Shown: piece by piece, positions 1-9,089 of the stretch
Layout: every line of letters starts with the position of its first letter
Position numbering within the stretch: the stretch's first letter is position 1
NCBI GenBank assembly: GCA_937896885.1
Contig: CALBNX010000023.1
Span: forward strand, 1 to 63,353
Direction: 5' to 3'
Length of the DNA: 63,353 nucleotides
Source: an uncultured Clostridia bacterium
GTDB taxonomy: Bacteria; Bacillota; Clostridia; Oscillospirales; Acutalibacteraceae
Notes under the pieces: generated by a model
Database searches by the model: none
Seen by the model: the letters and a program-made list of their open reading frames with translations, nothing else
What the model was told of the DNA's origin: nothing
Position numbers and translations under genes: made by a program

Positions 1-1565
1 ATGTCAATGCAGTAAGAACTTCACATTATCCAAACAGTCCTGAATTTTATATGTTGTGCGATACTTTTGGCATCTATGTTATGGATGAAGCAGACCTTGA
101 AATGCATGGTGCTTGTAGCCGTGATGGTCGATATGATATTCCACTTTGGGAAGAATATGCAGAAAATGACTTTTTCACACCAGGTATTACTGACAGACAT
201 ACTGCCCTTGTTGAGCGTGACAAAAACAGACCAAGTGTCATAATATGGTCTCTCGGTAACGAAAGCTCTTTCGGAAAAGCATTTTTTGAAGGTGCAAATT
301 ACATTAAGAATCGGGATAAAACCAGACCTGTTCATTATGAAGGTTTACAGAATGCTGACCCTAAATACTATTATACAGAACTAGTTGATATGGTAAGTAT
401 GATGTATCCATCATTTGAGACTATCCGTGAAAAGGTGCTTGATAATCCACAGGAAAATCGTCCGTTCGTACTTTGTGAATACACTCACGCTATGGGAAAT
501 AGCTGTGGTGATATTGCCGAGTATTGGGATATGATTTATAACAATGAGCAGATGATGGGTGGATTTGTCTGGGAATGGGCAGACCACGGCATCAAGACTG
601 ATAAAGGATTCTTGTATGGCGGTGACTTCAAAGAACCTGAACATGACGGAAACTTTTGTGCAGACGGTTTGTTAACTCCTGACAGAAAAATTAAATCAAA
701 CGCACTTGAAATGAAAGCAGTATATGGTGGCAAAACAAAGTCAGAAGTAAACATTGTTGATATTCCTGCAAGTACATATAAATTCTCATCCGCAATTGAT
801 ATTGAAGTAAATGAACATACAGGGGAAATCACATCAATAAAAGCTGATGGGAAAGAAATTCTTCGTGTCCCAATGCATTTTAACATTATACGATACACAG
901 ATAATGATAGAGACCTTATTCCTCATTGGATAGGCAGATGCCATCTTGATTCTTGCAGACCTCACATTTTATCTTGCGAAAAGAAAGAAAATTCATACAA
1001 ATTCAAGGGTTGTCTTGCTGCCAACTGCTTGATGCCTGCAGCAGAATTTGAATTAATGTATGAGGTTTCAGGCAACACGTTAACTGCAACAATTGAATAT
1101 AAACTTGCTGATTATGTGGAGAATTTCCCACGCTTTGGTATTGAGTTTGGTGTAGATAAGGCCTGTGCAAACTTTTCTTATGCAGGCTTTGGTCCAACAG
1201 AGAGTTATGTGGATAAGCACATTGCTTGTGAATATGGATACTATGTAAATTCTGCTCAAGAAAACTATGACCATAAATATATTCGACCTCAGGAATCGGG
1301 AAGCCACTATGCTTGTAAGTATATGGCAGTAAAGGATTTATTCAAAGTTACTGCGGAACAACCGTTTTCATTTTCGGTAAATCCTTACACAACAAAGCAG
1401 CTTTGTGAAACACTTCACTCTTTTGAGTTGGAAGAGAACGATTTTGTTAATGTTTGTATCGACCTTGCAATGCGAGGTGTGGGCTCACATTCCTGTGGTC
1501 CTGAATTACCATCTGAATATGAAATTCCTAAAACAGGAAAGAATATTTTCAAATTCACATTCTAA
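1..1565 (+). CDS. lacZ: Beta-galactosidase (GH2, LacZ type), C-terminal part
   Basis: The reading frame is open from the window edge (first full codon at position 3), so the 5' end lies outside the window and the gene is not necessarily broken. The visible part begins inside the catalytic TIM barrel with VNAVRTSHYPNSPEFY and DEADLEMHG. WSLGNESS carries the general acid/base Glu and CEYTHAMGNS carries the nucleophile Glu, both as in E. coli LacZ. About 300 further residues match the C-terminal beta-sandwich (domain 5, Bgal small chain). It should hydrolyse lactose or other beta-galactosides in the cytosol; no signal peptide can be assessed. It is followed at once by a hairpin terminator and then by mobile-element sequence, so it may be host or older cargo. 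Confidence 0.95.
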   Translation, partial: VNAVRTSHYPNSPEFYMLCDTFGIYVMDEADLEMHGACSRDGRYDIPLWEEYAENDFFTPGITDRHTALVERDKNRPSVIIWSLGNESSFGKAFFEGANYIKNRDKTRPVHYEGLQNADPKYYYTELVDMVSMMYPSFETIREKVLDNPQENRPFVLCEYTHAMGNSCGDIAEYWDMIYNNEQMMGGFVWEWADHGIKTDKGFLYGGDFKEPEHDGNFCADGLLTPDRKIKSNALEMKAVYGGKTKSEVNIVDIPASTYKFSSAIDIEVNEHTGEITSIKADGKEILRVPMHFNIIRYTDNDRDLIPHWIGRCHLDSCRPHILSCEKKENSYKFKGCLAANCLMPAAEFELMYEVSGNTLTATIEYKLADYVENFPRFGIEFGVDKACANFSYAGFGPTESYVDKHIACEYGYYVNSAQENYDHKYIRPQESGSHYACKYMAVKDLFKVTAEQPFSFSVNPYTTKQLCETLHSFELEENDFVNVCIDLAMRGVGSHSCGPELPSEYEIPKTGKNIFKFTF

Positions 1566-1609
1566 CAATGAGTTATTACAATATATGCACTATTAAATAA
1601 CAATTCAAA

Positions 1610-1641
1610 TCAGAACTACTCAGTTTGAGTGGTTCTTTTTT
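1610..1641 (+). terminator. Intrinsic terminator after lacZ
   Basis: An 11-bp stem (AGAACTACTCA / TGAGTGGTTCT, one G-T wobble) with a 3-nt loop is followed by a run of T. It lies 45 bases after the lacZ stop codon. Confidence 0.85.
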
Positions 1642-1658
1642 GCTTCAAAATATATGAT

Positions 1659-2095
1659 GATTTGTGAGGCTTTCGATGCGAAATGAAGAAACAATCCCAA
1701 ATCGAGAGTGGAAACGATTTTAGGGCGGTTTCTGAGCAAATGTGAAGAAATAAAACGATAACAAAAAAGTTAGTTTTAATTTTTGAAAATGTATGAAAAT
1801 CCGTAATTTCATCCGAAAATCGCGTGTCCGATTTTGTTGCAGGAAAAAGAGGAAGGGTTGCAAAGCACCCATTCCTCAATCACAACAGCCCGCAATGCGT
1901 GCTGTGTCAAGGATTTCCGCACTTTCAAAAAAGTGGGTTGCAAATGGGACTAATAAATCGCATTTTGACTGCAAAATCGAAAAACCACGCTGTTTAGCCA
2001 TTTGTAGTGGGGTTGCTGTGATGTCTTTCTCAATTTTGACTACTTTCTGCATCATATATATAGGTGCAAATTTTACTACGCATTAAACAATAAAT
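1659..2095 (+). repeat. Integrase-upstream region, left copy (non-coding)
   Basis: This stretch aligns by eye with 29188-29640 for almost its whole length, with scattered substitutions. Similarity begins exactly at the bases that end the HTH gene in the right copy (GATTTGTGAGG...) and ends near a shared motif TTTTACTAYGCA. The upstream excisionase and HTH genes found in the right copy are missing here. I see no convincing gene in it; apparent short reading frames are not conserved between the copies. Confidence 0.85.
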
Positions 2096-2112
2096 ACGGC
2101 TCAAAAAATTTT

Positions 2113-2145
2113 TTCTAGACTTATGCAAACTCTTGTGGTAATGTG
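2113..2145 (+). promoter_or_regulatory. Conserved integrase-upstream motif, left copy
   Basis: TTCTAGACTTATGC, six bases, then TTGTGGTAATGTG. The same arrangement occurs before the second integrase (30175) and before the DUF6809-like gene (27783). It probably carries the integrase promoter, but no clean -35/-10 pair can be assigned. Confidence 0.5.
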
Positions 2146-2177
2146 TGTTGCTAACAAAGAGTATTGGAGTGAAAATT

Positions 2178-3395
2178 ATGTCCGAAAAGAAATTATTAAC
2201 TAATGGTAATGCGTTCAAGAGAACTGACGGTCGTTGGGGCGGAGTAGTCTGGTATATGAACGAAGTTGGAGAACGAAAAAGAAAAGCATTCTCAGGCACA
2301 ACCAAAGCAGAAGTCAATAAAAAGATGACCGAATATATAGCAAAGTTTGAAGAAGACTTGAAATCCTCGAACGAGAGCAATCAAACACTTAAAGAGAGTA
2401 TGCAGACTTGGTTAGAAGTGTTTAAGTATCCATCTGTTGAGCGTTCCACTTATGATAGATTAGAGTGCACCGCCAAGCATCATATCTACACCGAAATCGG
2501 TGACAGAGTAATCTCTACAATCAAAGCAGTTGATATTAAAAAGATACTCAACTCCCGGATGCAACAAGGATATGCATATACAACTGTTAAGAAAATACAC
2601 AGCCTTCTCAATGAGTATTTTAGGTATCTCACCGAGCAAGAAATCATAGATAAAAACCCAATGAGAAGTGCACCAATGATTAAAAGACATAACTTTATGT
2701 CCGCCCAAGGCAAAGAAAATCTCCCCACCAATGAAATCATAACAGTGTTCACTGACGAGGAGATAGAAAAACTCAAAGAAGAATGTTTCAAAACTTGGGG
2801 AACAGGTAAAAGATTGTATCAGCAATCTGCTGCATATATCTTGATGCTCAATACAGGTATTAGAACAGGCGAAATGTTAGGATTACTCAATAGTGATATC
2901 GACCTTGAAAAGAGAGTAATGCACATACAACGAGGAATAAAAGAAATCTATAAGAGAGATGGAATAGAAACTCAACCAGGACGAGAAATCTCAATCGGCA
3001 AACTAAAAAGTGCATCGAGTAAAAGAGATGTGCCACTAAACAACACCGCAATAGAAATGATAAAAGAACTCCGTAATGAGTTCTACTTCGGTGATAATAC
3101 ACCACTTGTATGTGATGAGAATGGCAACTACACAAGACCTGTAAACTTTCGCAAAAGATTTTACAGGATACTGAAAGGTGCAAACATTGAAACCAAAGGA
3201 CTACATACACTCCGACACACCTTCGCAACAAAGCTTGTCAACGGCATAAAACAACCTGACGGAAGCATTAAATCCTTAACGCCTCGTCAGGTCGCAGATT
3301 TGCTCGGACACTCAACCTCCGAAATCACCGAACGATACTATGTTAAAAAAGACACAACCTACCTCAATGGAATTACAGATGAGTTTGAGATGTGA
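2178..3395 (+). CDS. int: Tyrosine recombinase / integrase of the older element
   Basis: A 405-residue site-specific recombinase of the Tn916/phage integrase type. The start is set by GGAG with the ATG at 2178. The N-terminal part has the arm-binding and SAM-like core-binding domains; the C-terminal catalytic domain shows the Arg in NTGIRTGEML, HTLRH, LLGHSTSEITERYY with the second His and the nucleophile Tyr. It should cut and join a tRNA-Trp-associated att site by a covalent 3'-phosphotyrosine intermediate. By eye it differs from the integrase at 30240 at about 33 of 405 positions (roughly 92% identical), so the two elements are close relatives that share an attachment site. It looks intact, but its element has lost the neighbouring excisionase. 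Confidence 0.95.
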   Translation: MSEKKLLTNGNAFKRTDGRWGGVVWYMNEVGERKRKAFSGTTKAEVNKKMTEYIAKFEEDLKSSNESNQTLKESMQTWLEVFKYPSVERSTYDRLECTAKHHIYTEIGDRVISTIKAVDIKKILNSRMQQGYAYTTVKKIHSLLNEYFRYLTEQEIIDKNPMRSAPMIKRHNFMSAQGKENLPTNEIITVFTDEEIEKLKEECFKTWGTGKRLYQQSAAYILMLNTGIRTGEMLGLLNSDIDLEKRVMHIQRGIKEIYKRDGIETQPGREISIGKLKSASSKRDVPLNNTAIEMIKELRNEFYFGDNTPLVCDENGNYTRPVNFRKRFYRILKGANIETKGLHTLRHTFATKLVNGIKQPDGSIKSLTPRQVADLLGHSTSEITERYYVKKDTTYLNGITDEFEM

Positions 3396-3500
3396 GGAAA
3401 ACAATTTGATTTGTGGATGAACGATTTTTTATGTAAGCATTACTTACTTCAACTTCAATTTTAATTTCATGTCGATCCTGTTCCATAAGCATTTCATGTG

Positions 3501-4196
3501 CTAGTCTAATATTTTACCGTCAGTAGAAACTGTAACAACTCTCCACGGAATAAATTTACCACTTGCTTGTAGTGCTCTTTTGACGGCATTTTCAATTCCA
3601 CCACAACACGGAACTTCCATTCGTACAACAGTAACACTTTTTATATCGTTGTTTGCAATTATTGATGTCAGTTTATCGGTATAATCGCCTTCATCAAGTT
3701 TAGGACAACCGATAAGTGTTACACGATTACGGATGAATTCATTATGAAAATTACCATAAGCGTATGCAGTACAATCTGCAGCAACCAAAAGATTCGCTCC
3801 ATCAAAATATGGTGCATTTACAGGCACAAGTTTAATCTGCACAGGCCATTGTGAAAGTTGGCTTGTTGTAAATGTATTTACGGGAACACTGCAAGGCTCA
3901 CGATTGATAGACTTTGATTGAGTACCCGGACAACCACATGGAAGGTGTTCTGATGTATTCTTTGCCTTTGACTCAAGAACTGCTGCTTCATTATAAGCTG
4001 GTGCTTCTCTTTCTTCAAATGTTATGGCATCAACAGGACAAGCAGGTAGACAATCACCAAGTCCGTCACAGTAATCTTCACGAGTAAGTTTGGCTTTACC
4101 GTTTATCATTTCAATAGCACCTTCGTGACAAGCAGCAGCACAAGCACCACAACCATTGCATTTTTCTTCATCAATTTTTATTATTTTTCTAATCAT
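3501..4196 (-). CDS. 4Fe-4S dicluster ferredoxin-like protein
   Basis: 231 residues. The N-terminus has two 4Fe-4S binding motifs, CNGCGACAAACHEG and CDGLGDCLPACPVD, about 50 residues in all. A linker with a CGCPG motif follows, then a 130-residue C-terminal domain containing VAADCTAYAYG, IGCPKLD and PCCGGIE, whose extra cysteines may hold another metal or cluster. The RBS AAGGAG lies before the ATG at 4196. It is divergent from a Crp/Fnr-family regulator, an arrangement common in Clostridia, where such proteins are thought to serve redox or nitrosative stress responses. The electron partner is unknown. It sits between an integrase and an att remnant, so it is probably cargo. Confidence 0.85.
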   Translation of the reverse strand: MIRKIIKIDEEKCNGCGACAAACHEGAIEMINGKAKLTREDYCDGLGDCLPACPVDAITFEEREAPAYNEAAVLESKAKNTSEHLPCGCPGTQSKSINREPCSVPVNTFTTSQLSQWPVQIKLVPVNAPYFDGANLLVAADCTAYAYGNFHNEFIRNRVTLIGCPKLDEGDYTDKLTSIIANNDIKSVTVVRMEVPCCGGIENAVKRALQASGKFIPWRVVTVSTDGKILD

Positions 4197-4259
4197 ATAT
4201 ATATGACTCCTTATCTTGATTTTATGGCATAATTATAATACAATAAATAAAACAAGTCC

Positions 4260-4273
4260 GTTGTATTTACAAC
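4260..4273. promoter_or_regulatory. Palindromic operator between ferredoxin and Crp genes
   Basis: GTTGTATTTACAAC is a perfect 6-bp inverted repeat with a 2-bp centre, in the only gap between the two divergent genes. On the minus strand a TATAAT box lies at 4237-4232, which places the palindrome centre about 41.5 bases upstream of the likely start site. That is the class II activator position used by Crp/Fnr proteins. Confidence 0.6.
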
Positions 4274-4289
4274 AGAAAGAAGATTCTTT

Positions 4290-4949
4290 ATGAAAAAATA
4301 TATTTCAATTCTTAAACGAACCAGATTATTTGCAGGTGTTGGTGATAGTGAAATTGAATTACTGCTTTCTTGTCTTAGTGCAAGATTATGCACCTATAAA
4401 AAAGGTGAATATGTGTTGAGACAAGGTGAACATTTAAGTGATATAATTGTTTTAGTAGATGGTAATTTGCACATACAGAAAGATGATTATTGGGGAAACC
4501 GAAGTATCCTCGGTCAGATTTCTGTTGGAGAAATGTTCGGTGAAGCATATGTTACTCCTGAAAGTGGTGCTGTGCTTAATGATGTTGTAGCGTTAGAAGA
4601 TAGTGTAGTTGTTTATTTTGATGTAAAGAAAATCATTACTACTTGTTCTTCTGCATGCAGATTTCATGCTACTGTTGTCCAAAATATGTTTTTTGCAATA
4701 TCTGAAAAGAATAGAAAACTTGTGCAGAAACTCGGTCATATGTCCAAGCGTTCCACACGAGAGAAACTGATTTCTTATTTGTCTGAAGAAGCAAAACGAA
4801 AGAATAGTTCTAGTTTTACAATTCCGTTTAATCGTCAGCAACTTGCTGATTTTCTATCCGTTGACCGAAGTGCTATGTCAAATGAATTGTGTAAAATGCG
4901 AGACGAGGGACTTTTGGAGTTTCAGAAAAACAAATTTACATTACGATAA
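4290..4949 (+). CDS. Crp/Fnr-family transcriptional regulator
   Basis: 219 residues. Residues 1-120 form a cyclic-nucleotide-binding-like beta-roll (typical KGEYVLRQGE and VGEMFGE turns), followed by a long dimerisation helix and a C-terminal winged helix-turn-helix (FNRQQLADFLSVDRSAMSNEL). It lacks the N-terminal cysteine cluster of oxygen-sensing FNR, so direct Fe-S oxygen sensing of the FNR kind is not supported. The ligand is unknown. It most likely controls the divergent ferredoxin gene and itself through the palindrome at 4260. Confidence 0.9.
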   Translation: MKKYISILKRTRLFAGVGDSEIELLLSCLSARLCTYKKGEYVLRQGEHLSDIIVLVDGNLHIQKDDYWGNRSILGQISVGEMFGEAYVTPESGAVLNDVVALEDSVVVYFDVKKIITTCSSACRFHATVVQNMFFAISEKNRKLVQKLGHMSKRSTREKLISYLSEEAKRKNSSSFTIPFNRQQLADFLSVDRSAMSNELCKMRDEGLLEFQKNKFTLR

Positions 4950-4983
4950 AGATTAGCCATCTCGTACGGAGATGGCTAATCTT
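4949..4983 (+). terminator. Strong hairpin after the Crp-family gene
   Basis: A perfect 15-bp stem, AAGATTAGCCATCTC with GTAC loop region, begins at the stop codon. The T-run afterwards is weak, but the position and stability support termination. Confidence 0.7.
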
Positions 4984-5010
4984 AACTATTTATCAAATCA
5001 AGTTTATTTT

Positions 5011-5185
5011 TTTGATGCTATTTTGATGATGTAGCAGACGGAATGTTTCAGAACAGAAAAAATGTTTGAGAAAAAGCACCAAATTTGATGCGCTTTTTGA
5101 CGTTCTAAACAGCACGAAATTGACCCTGTGCCGAGCCTTATACACAACGAAAAAAGCCTTGAAACCACGCAGTTTCAAGGCTTTT
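5011..5185. repeat. tRNA-flanking block, left copy
   Basis: This block is near-identical at its outer parts to 32535-32709: it begins TTTGATGCTATTTTGATG and ends with the hairpin formed by AAGCCTTGAAACC and its complement. Before the younger element inserted, it would have lain directly next to tRNA-Trp and acted as the tRNA terminator. It contains several TTGA(C/T) motifs about one or two helical turns apart, candidate integrase arm sites. Confidence 0.8.
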
Positions 5186-5187
5186 CA

Positions 5188-5234
5188 TATGGCAGGGGCA
5201 GAAGGATTCGAACCCTCGGCACGCGGTTTTGGAG
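5188..5234 (-). repeat. Distal attachment site (att) with tRNA-Trp 3' fragment
   Basis: 47 bases identical to 32711-32757. They contain the encoded CCA, the acceptor 3' strand, T-arm, variable loop and the anticodon-arm 3' side of tRNA-Trp (minus strand), then diverge abruptly at the anticodon loop. No D-arm or 5' acceptor strand follows, so this is not a tRNA gene but the copy of the att core left at the far end of the inserted element. Confidence 0.92.
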
Positions 5235-5638
5235 TCAATCCGCGGTCTCACAGACTGCGTGCCTCCATACTTAGAAAAATAACAACATACCAATTCATAA
5301 AAAATCCTCAAATCTCAAAATGATGCTATTTTGATACTATTGAAAATTTTTAAGCCATAAAAGTGCAATATTTACCACGCTATAAACAAGGAATAGCAGA
5401 ATAATAAATCCTGCAAAATCTGTCACAAAACTATGTATAGAAACGATTTACTTAATATAAATGTTTTTTATATTGAATTGTCTTATAATCATTAAAAAAT
5501 AGATTATTTTATTGAATGATTGATAGTTTAGTATTAAAATATATTATGATACATTCTAGCCTTTTTAGCAAAAGTTGAGATAATAAATCAATAAAATAAA
5601 AAAGTTGAATCTATTTTATTTAAGGAGCGCGAGCATAA
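5235..5638. other. Element left end, non-coding leader
   Basis: No gene is seen here. The stretch holds a further copy of the att-arm-like sequence TGATGCTATTTTGAT (5321), the TGTCACAAA-N13-ACGAT motif (5421) and a long AT-rich leader ending in the RBS of the KAP gene (AAGGAGCG). Confidence 0.7.
5420..5450 (+). promoter_or_regulatory. TGTCACAAA-N13-ACGAT promoter-like element, site 1
   Basis: CTGTCACAAA, 13 bases, ACGATTTA. Sites 2-4 at 38754, 44558 and 62221 have the same two blocks and the same spacing. TTGTCA/CTGTCA would be the -35 and AACGAT/TACGAT the -10 with a 16-bp spacer. It faces the KAP-NTPase operon (5639). Confidence 0.6.
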
Positions 5639-7486
5639 ATGACAAACACGGTATTAAATGAATACATAAAACATTATCTAACAGAAGACAAAACTAAAAG
5701 TGCAATTATGCTTACCGGTGATTGGGGTTGTGGTAAAAGTTATTATATTATTAATGAACTTGTTCCGTATTTAGCAGAAGAGAAAAATGGAAAACATGAT
5801 TGTGCTATTATATCCCTATATGGTATTGATAGTATAAAAGATGTTAGTAAAAATTTATATTTGGAAATTCGCACTAAAAAGTTCAAGTTATCTACAGAGG
5901 GTTCAGTGGCTGGAGTTTTAGCTGCTAAAACTATACTTAGAGGAGTAACAAGTGCATTTGGTATTGAAGCAAAAGCATCTGAAAAAGAACTTCATGAATT
6001 ATATGAATCAATAGATTTATCAGGGAAACTAATTATTTTTGAGGACGTTGAACGGGCAAAAATTGATATTCTTGAGTTTTTAGGATATGTAAATAGTTTA
6101 GTGGAACAAGATGGCGTAAAAGTTTTACTCGTAGCAAATGAAGAAGAGTTTATAAAATATGAAATAGATGGTAAACTTATAGAAAAATGTAATGATGCAG
6201 ATGAATTTGACTTTAGTTCTATATTTAATAAAACAAAGTCATCCGAAGAAAAACAAAAGGAAGAATTATCAGCTCGTTCTGTAGAATATTTGCGTGTGAA
6301 AGAAAAAACAATAAGTGATACAGTTAATTATACAGGTGATTTTGATAATGCAATAAATATGATTATGAAACAATATTCTGAATTAAGTATGTTTCATGAT
6401 AATGATAAGATAATTAAAGAGATTTATGGACTTTTCAATTATCGAAAATGTTATAATTTGCGCACCTTTTGTTTTGCTTGCCAAAAGTCAAATGATATTT
6501 TGAGCAAACTTAATGGCGTATACTCCAACGATTTTAAAAAGTGCATCTTTTATAGCATTATCCTGTACTCTGCTAAATTAAAAAGTGGTAGAATAAAAAA
6601 CGATAGTCTCGATACTGTATGGGATAGCAATCAAAAATATTCTGATGTTCTTGGAAGTCAGAAATATCCTTTGTTTTATTTTTGTTATCAATATATTCAA
6701 AATCATATTTTATTAACCGAAAACATTGATTTATCATTTGCTATATATAAAAACATGCAGAATTTTAATCCCAATGTTGGAATTGATAATAAGGATTTTC
6801 AGGTTATTTCTTCTTGTTATGATTATAGTGAAAAGCAAGTTTTACAATCAATAAATCAAATAATAAAACAACTAGAAGAGAATTCATTGCCAATAAGTAT
6901 TTATGGTAGATTGGCTTATTACTTAGTGCAGTTAAGATTCATTGTTGAAATAGAATTTGACTATGAAAAATCAAAGAAATATCTGATTGATAATATTAAA
7001 GGACACGGGGACGATTTAATTGATGAAATCTTTTATTTTGATATTGAAAGAGGAAATACGAAAGCTTACAATGAATATAAAGAAATTAAATTCCTTATGC
7101 TAGAATCTGCAAGTTACAAAAAAGATAATTATTTTAATTTTGATTATCAGCCTGAAAGCATAAAAGATCTAGGTAAATATATATTTGAAAAGCATGGAAG
7201 TTTGATAACTGGTGGGTTTGTTGCAAAATATTTAGACAATAACAAGTTAATTGAAATGTTATACAAATGCTCATCTAGGGATATTACAGAACTAAGAAGG
7301 ATTTATTATCATATTTACAATTCTTCTAATATAGGAGAATATTTATCAGGAGATTTATCAACTATTATAGATTTAAAAGAAAAATTACAAAGTATTATAG
7401 ATGATGAAAAATTTGATAAAATACAAAGATTGCAAATAAAGTATTTTATTGACAATTTAAAAGAAATTGCTCAAAAGCTACAATAG
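5639..7486 (+). CDS. KAP-family P-loop NTPase
   Basis: 615 residues. Walker A is GDWGCGKS (27-34) and the Walker B region is KLIIFEDVERAKIDILEF, with the DVER pattern typical of KAP and STAND-like NTPases. LLVANEEEF is a sensor-like strand. Unlike many KAP proteins it has no obvious transmembrane insertion in the NTPase domain. The C-terminal 350 residues are helical and unrecognised. It begins a three-gene unit followed by a two-TM protein and a soluble protein, the composition of many NTPase-plus-effector defence operons. A defence role is inference from family and context. The RBS AAGGAGCG supports the ATG. Confidence 0.8.
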   Translation: MTNTVLNEYIKHYLTEDKTKSAIMLTGDWGCGKSYYIINELVPYLAEEKNGKHDCAIISLYGIDSIKDVSKNLYLEIRTKKFKLSTEGSVAGVLAAKTILRGVTSAFGIEAKASEKELHELYESIDLSGKLIIFEDVERAKIDILEFLGYVNSLVEQDGVKVLLVANEEEFIKYEIDGKLIEKCNDADEFDFSSIFNKTKSSEEKQKEELSARSVEYLRVKEKTISDTVNYTGDFDNAINMIMKQYSELSMFHDNDKIIKEIYGLFNYRKCYNLRTFCFACQKSNDILSKLNGVYSNDFKKCIFYSIILYSAKLKSGRIKNDSLDTVWDSNQKYSDVLGSQKYPLFYFCYQYIQNHILLTENIDLSFAIYKNMQNFNPNVGIDNKDFQVISSCYDYSEKQVLQSINQIIKQLEENSLPISIYGRLAYYLVQLRFIVEIEFDYEKSKKYLIDNIKGHGDDLIDEIFYFDIERGNTKAYNEYKEIKFLMLESASYKKDNYFNFDYQPESIKDLGKYIFEKHGSLITGGFVAKYLDNNKLIEMLYKCSSRDITELRRIYYHIYNSSNIGEYLSGDLSTIIDLKEKLQSIIDDEKFDKIQRLQIKYFIDNLKEIAQKLQ

Positions 7487-7603
7487 ATGAATAATAGGTT
7501 AGGAATTTAGTGAAATATAGAAATTTCCGTAGTGTGTCAATACTTACACTTAAAAAAAGACTATATTAAGTAGATTTTTTATTAATCCGAAAGGAAAATC
7601 AAT

Positions 7604-8287
7604 ATGAAAAAAAGGCAAATAGAAAAGATTAATAATATTAGTTTTATAGCACGAGTACACAAATACCGAGACGAACATCCCAATTTTAGAGTGTTTTTGG
7701 ATTTGTATACGGAAATTTCAAATAAATTGGCATTAGTATACGGGATAATGACCGTTGGTTTTATTTTTTTATCAGTATATTTTTCATATCTAACATTGCC
7801 TGAAGATATAAGAAACATAACAACTCCAATATTTGGATTTATTTTATCTTCAATAATTGTGCCGATATATTTGAGTTATTTGAACAGAAAAAAAGAAAAT
7901 GAGTTTAAGCGTTTCGAAAATAATAAGGAACTATACGATGAACTATCTACAATCATTGTTGATTTGATTTGTAAAGATACATATACGGATTATGATGTAA
8001 AATTAATAGAAGACTACATTATAAATAATTACAATCAAATGTGTATAAGTTTCGATTCTGAATTGATATGGTATATTTATTCCATGTATCATGAGTGTGA
8101 ACTGAATTGTGCAGATAATTTGAGGTCATATGCAAAAAAATGTATTAAAACCATTCGAAGAGAAAGCGGCATAAAAAAATCATTTGGTTTTTATTATAGT
8201 ATTTTTGAAATAATGAAGAAAGACAGCATAGAAAAAGTGAAACAGAAAGAACAGATTAATTATTGTGCCAATAAAGAAAGTAATTGA
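7604..8287 (+). CDS. Two-TM membrane protein of the KAP operon
   Basis: 227 residues, family not recognised. A basic N-terminal segment precedes two hydrophobic helices at about residues 43-66 and 73-93, then a 130-residue charged, helical cytoplasmic part. The RBS GAAAGGA precedes the ATG. A 117-base gap separates it from the KAP gene and may hold an internal promoter. In this setting a membrane-acting effector partner is plausible but not shown. Confidence 0.65.
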   Translation: MKKRQIEKINNISFIARVHKYRDEHPNFRVFLDLYTEISNKLALVYGIMTVGFIFLSVYFSYLTLPEDIRNITTPIFGFILSSIIVPIYLSYLNRKKENEFKRFENNKELYDELSTIIVDLICKDTYTDYDVKLIEDYIINNYNQMCISFDSELIWYIYSMYHECELNCADNLRSYAKKCIKTIRRESGIKKSFGFYYSIFEIMKKDSIEKVKQKEQINYCANKESN

Positions 8288-8302
8288 TTTTTGGAGAAGA
8301 TT

Positions 8303-9001
8303 ATGGCTTTTGATTTCAAATTAGTTAAATTCACTAATTATGGCGACGATTTCTCAAAAGGTAATTTATATTTAAATTCATTAGAGTATTATCGTGGAGT
8401 CGAAAAGATATTAAATGGACACATCGAAGAACGAAACGATGCTGTCAACGATTACATAGAAGGTTCTGTTGCGAGTGTTAATGTTAAAGATCTGCATAAA
8501 TTTGGTATTGACTTTGGAGAAGAAATTGAGAAAAATCTAGTTGGAAATGTTCATCTATTATCAGAAGAATTAAAATATCTTAAACTCCTATGTTTGTATG
8601 CTTTTTGCTACGATAAAGAGAATAATCGTATTTTTCAACCTAATGAAAAGTTATACACATTTGGTGCAAGAGAAGCTGTAATAATAACGGATACCGATGA
8701 GTTTGTAAAAAGAATGCATGTTGCTTTGAATAAAAGGGACACAAATATTATATCCATGAAATGTGGATTGGTAGATTACTATGATAATGATGACAAAACA
8801 AAAATTTTAGGTCCGTTTAATAAGAAGGCTGATTTGGTTTGGCAACAAGAGTTTAGATTTATTTTTCAAGAATCGTCAACAAATATTGACCCAACTATAT
8901 TGTGCATTGGTGATATTTCTGACATAATCGTTAGAATTACTGCAAAAGAATTTGTGGAGGATATTGTATCATTTTATTTAAATAACAAAAACATTCTTTA
9001 G
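8303..9001 (+). CDS. Uncharacterised DUF2971-like protein
   Basis: 232 residues. The start is chosen at 8303 because TTTTTGGAGAAG is a ribosome binding site lying over the upstream TTG. The pattern FSKGNLYLNSLEYYRGVE, then LLCLYAFCYD, WQQEFRFIF and a C-terminal helix resembles the DUF2971-type proteins often found in abortive-infection loci. That assignment is tentative and no catalytic residues can be named. It lies 15 bases after the two-TM gene and ends the operon before a shared terminator. Confidence 0.6.
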   Translation: MAFDFKLVKFTNYGDDFSKGNLYLNSLEYYRGVEKILNGHIEERNDAVNDYIEGSVASVNVKDLHKFGIDFGEEIEKNLVGNVHLLSEELKYLKLLCLYAFCYDKENNRIFQPNEKLYTFGAREAVIITDTDEFVKRMHVALNKRDTNIISMKCGLVDYYDNDDKTKILGPFNKKADLVWQQEFRFIFQESSTNIDPTILCIGDISDIIVRITAKEFVEDIVSFYLNNKNIL

Positions 9002-9089
9002 TTTAATGTTGAATAAAACATAACACGAAATCTTAATCGACAAAAATTTTAATCCGATAGGCTAACTTTATTGACTCTTTAGCAAAGAT

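Noticed and set aside
1..1565. lacZ as a truncated pseudogene
   Set aside because: The frame is open to the window edge; the missing 5' part is simply outside the window.
1793..2086. Small gene in the region upstream of the first integrase
   Set aside because: The frame is not kept in the homologous right copy and has no ribosome binding site.
4290..4949. FNR-type oxygen sensor
   Set aside because: The N-terminal cysteine cluster for the 4Fe-4S centre is absent.
5189..5265. Second tRNA-Trp gene at the left end of the element
   Set aside because: Only the 3' half matches; no D-arm or 5' acceptor strand follows, so it is an att remnant.
5066..5323. 85-residue reading frame across the att region
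   Set aside because: It runs through the terminator hairpin, the tRNA fragment and the element boundary, with no ribosome binding site.
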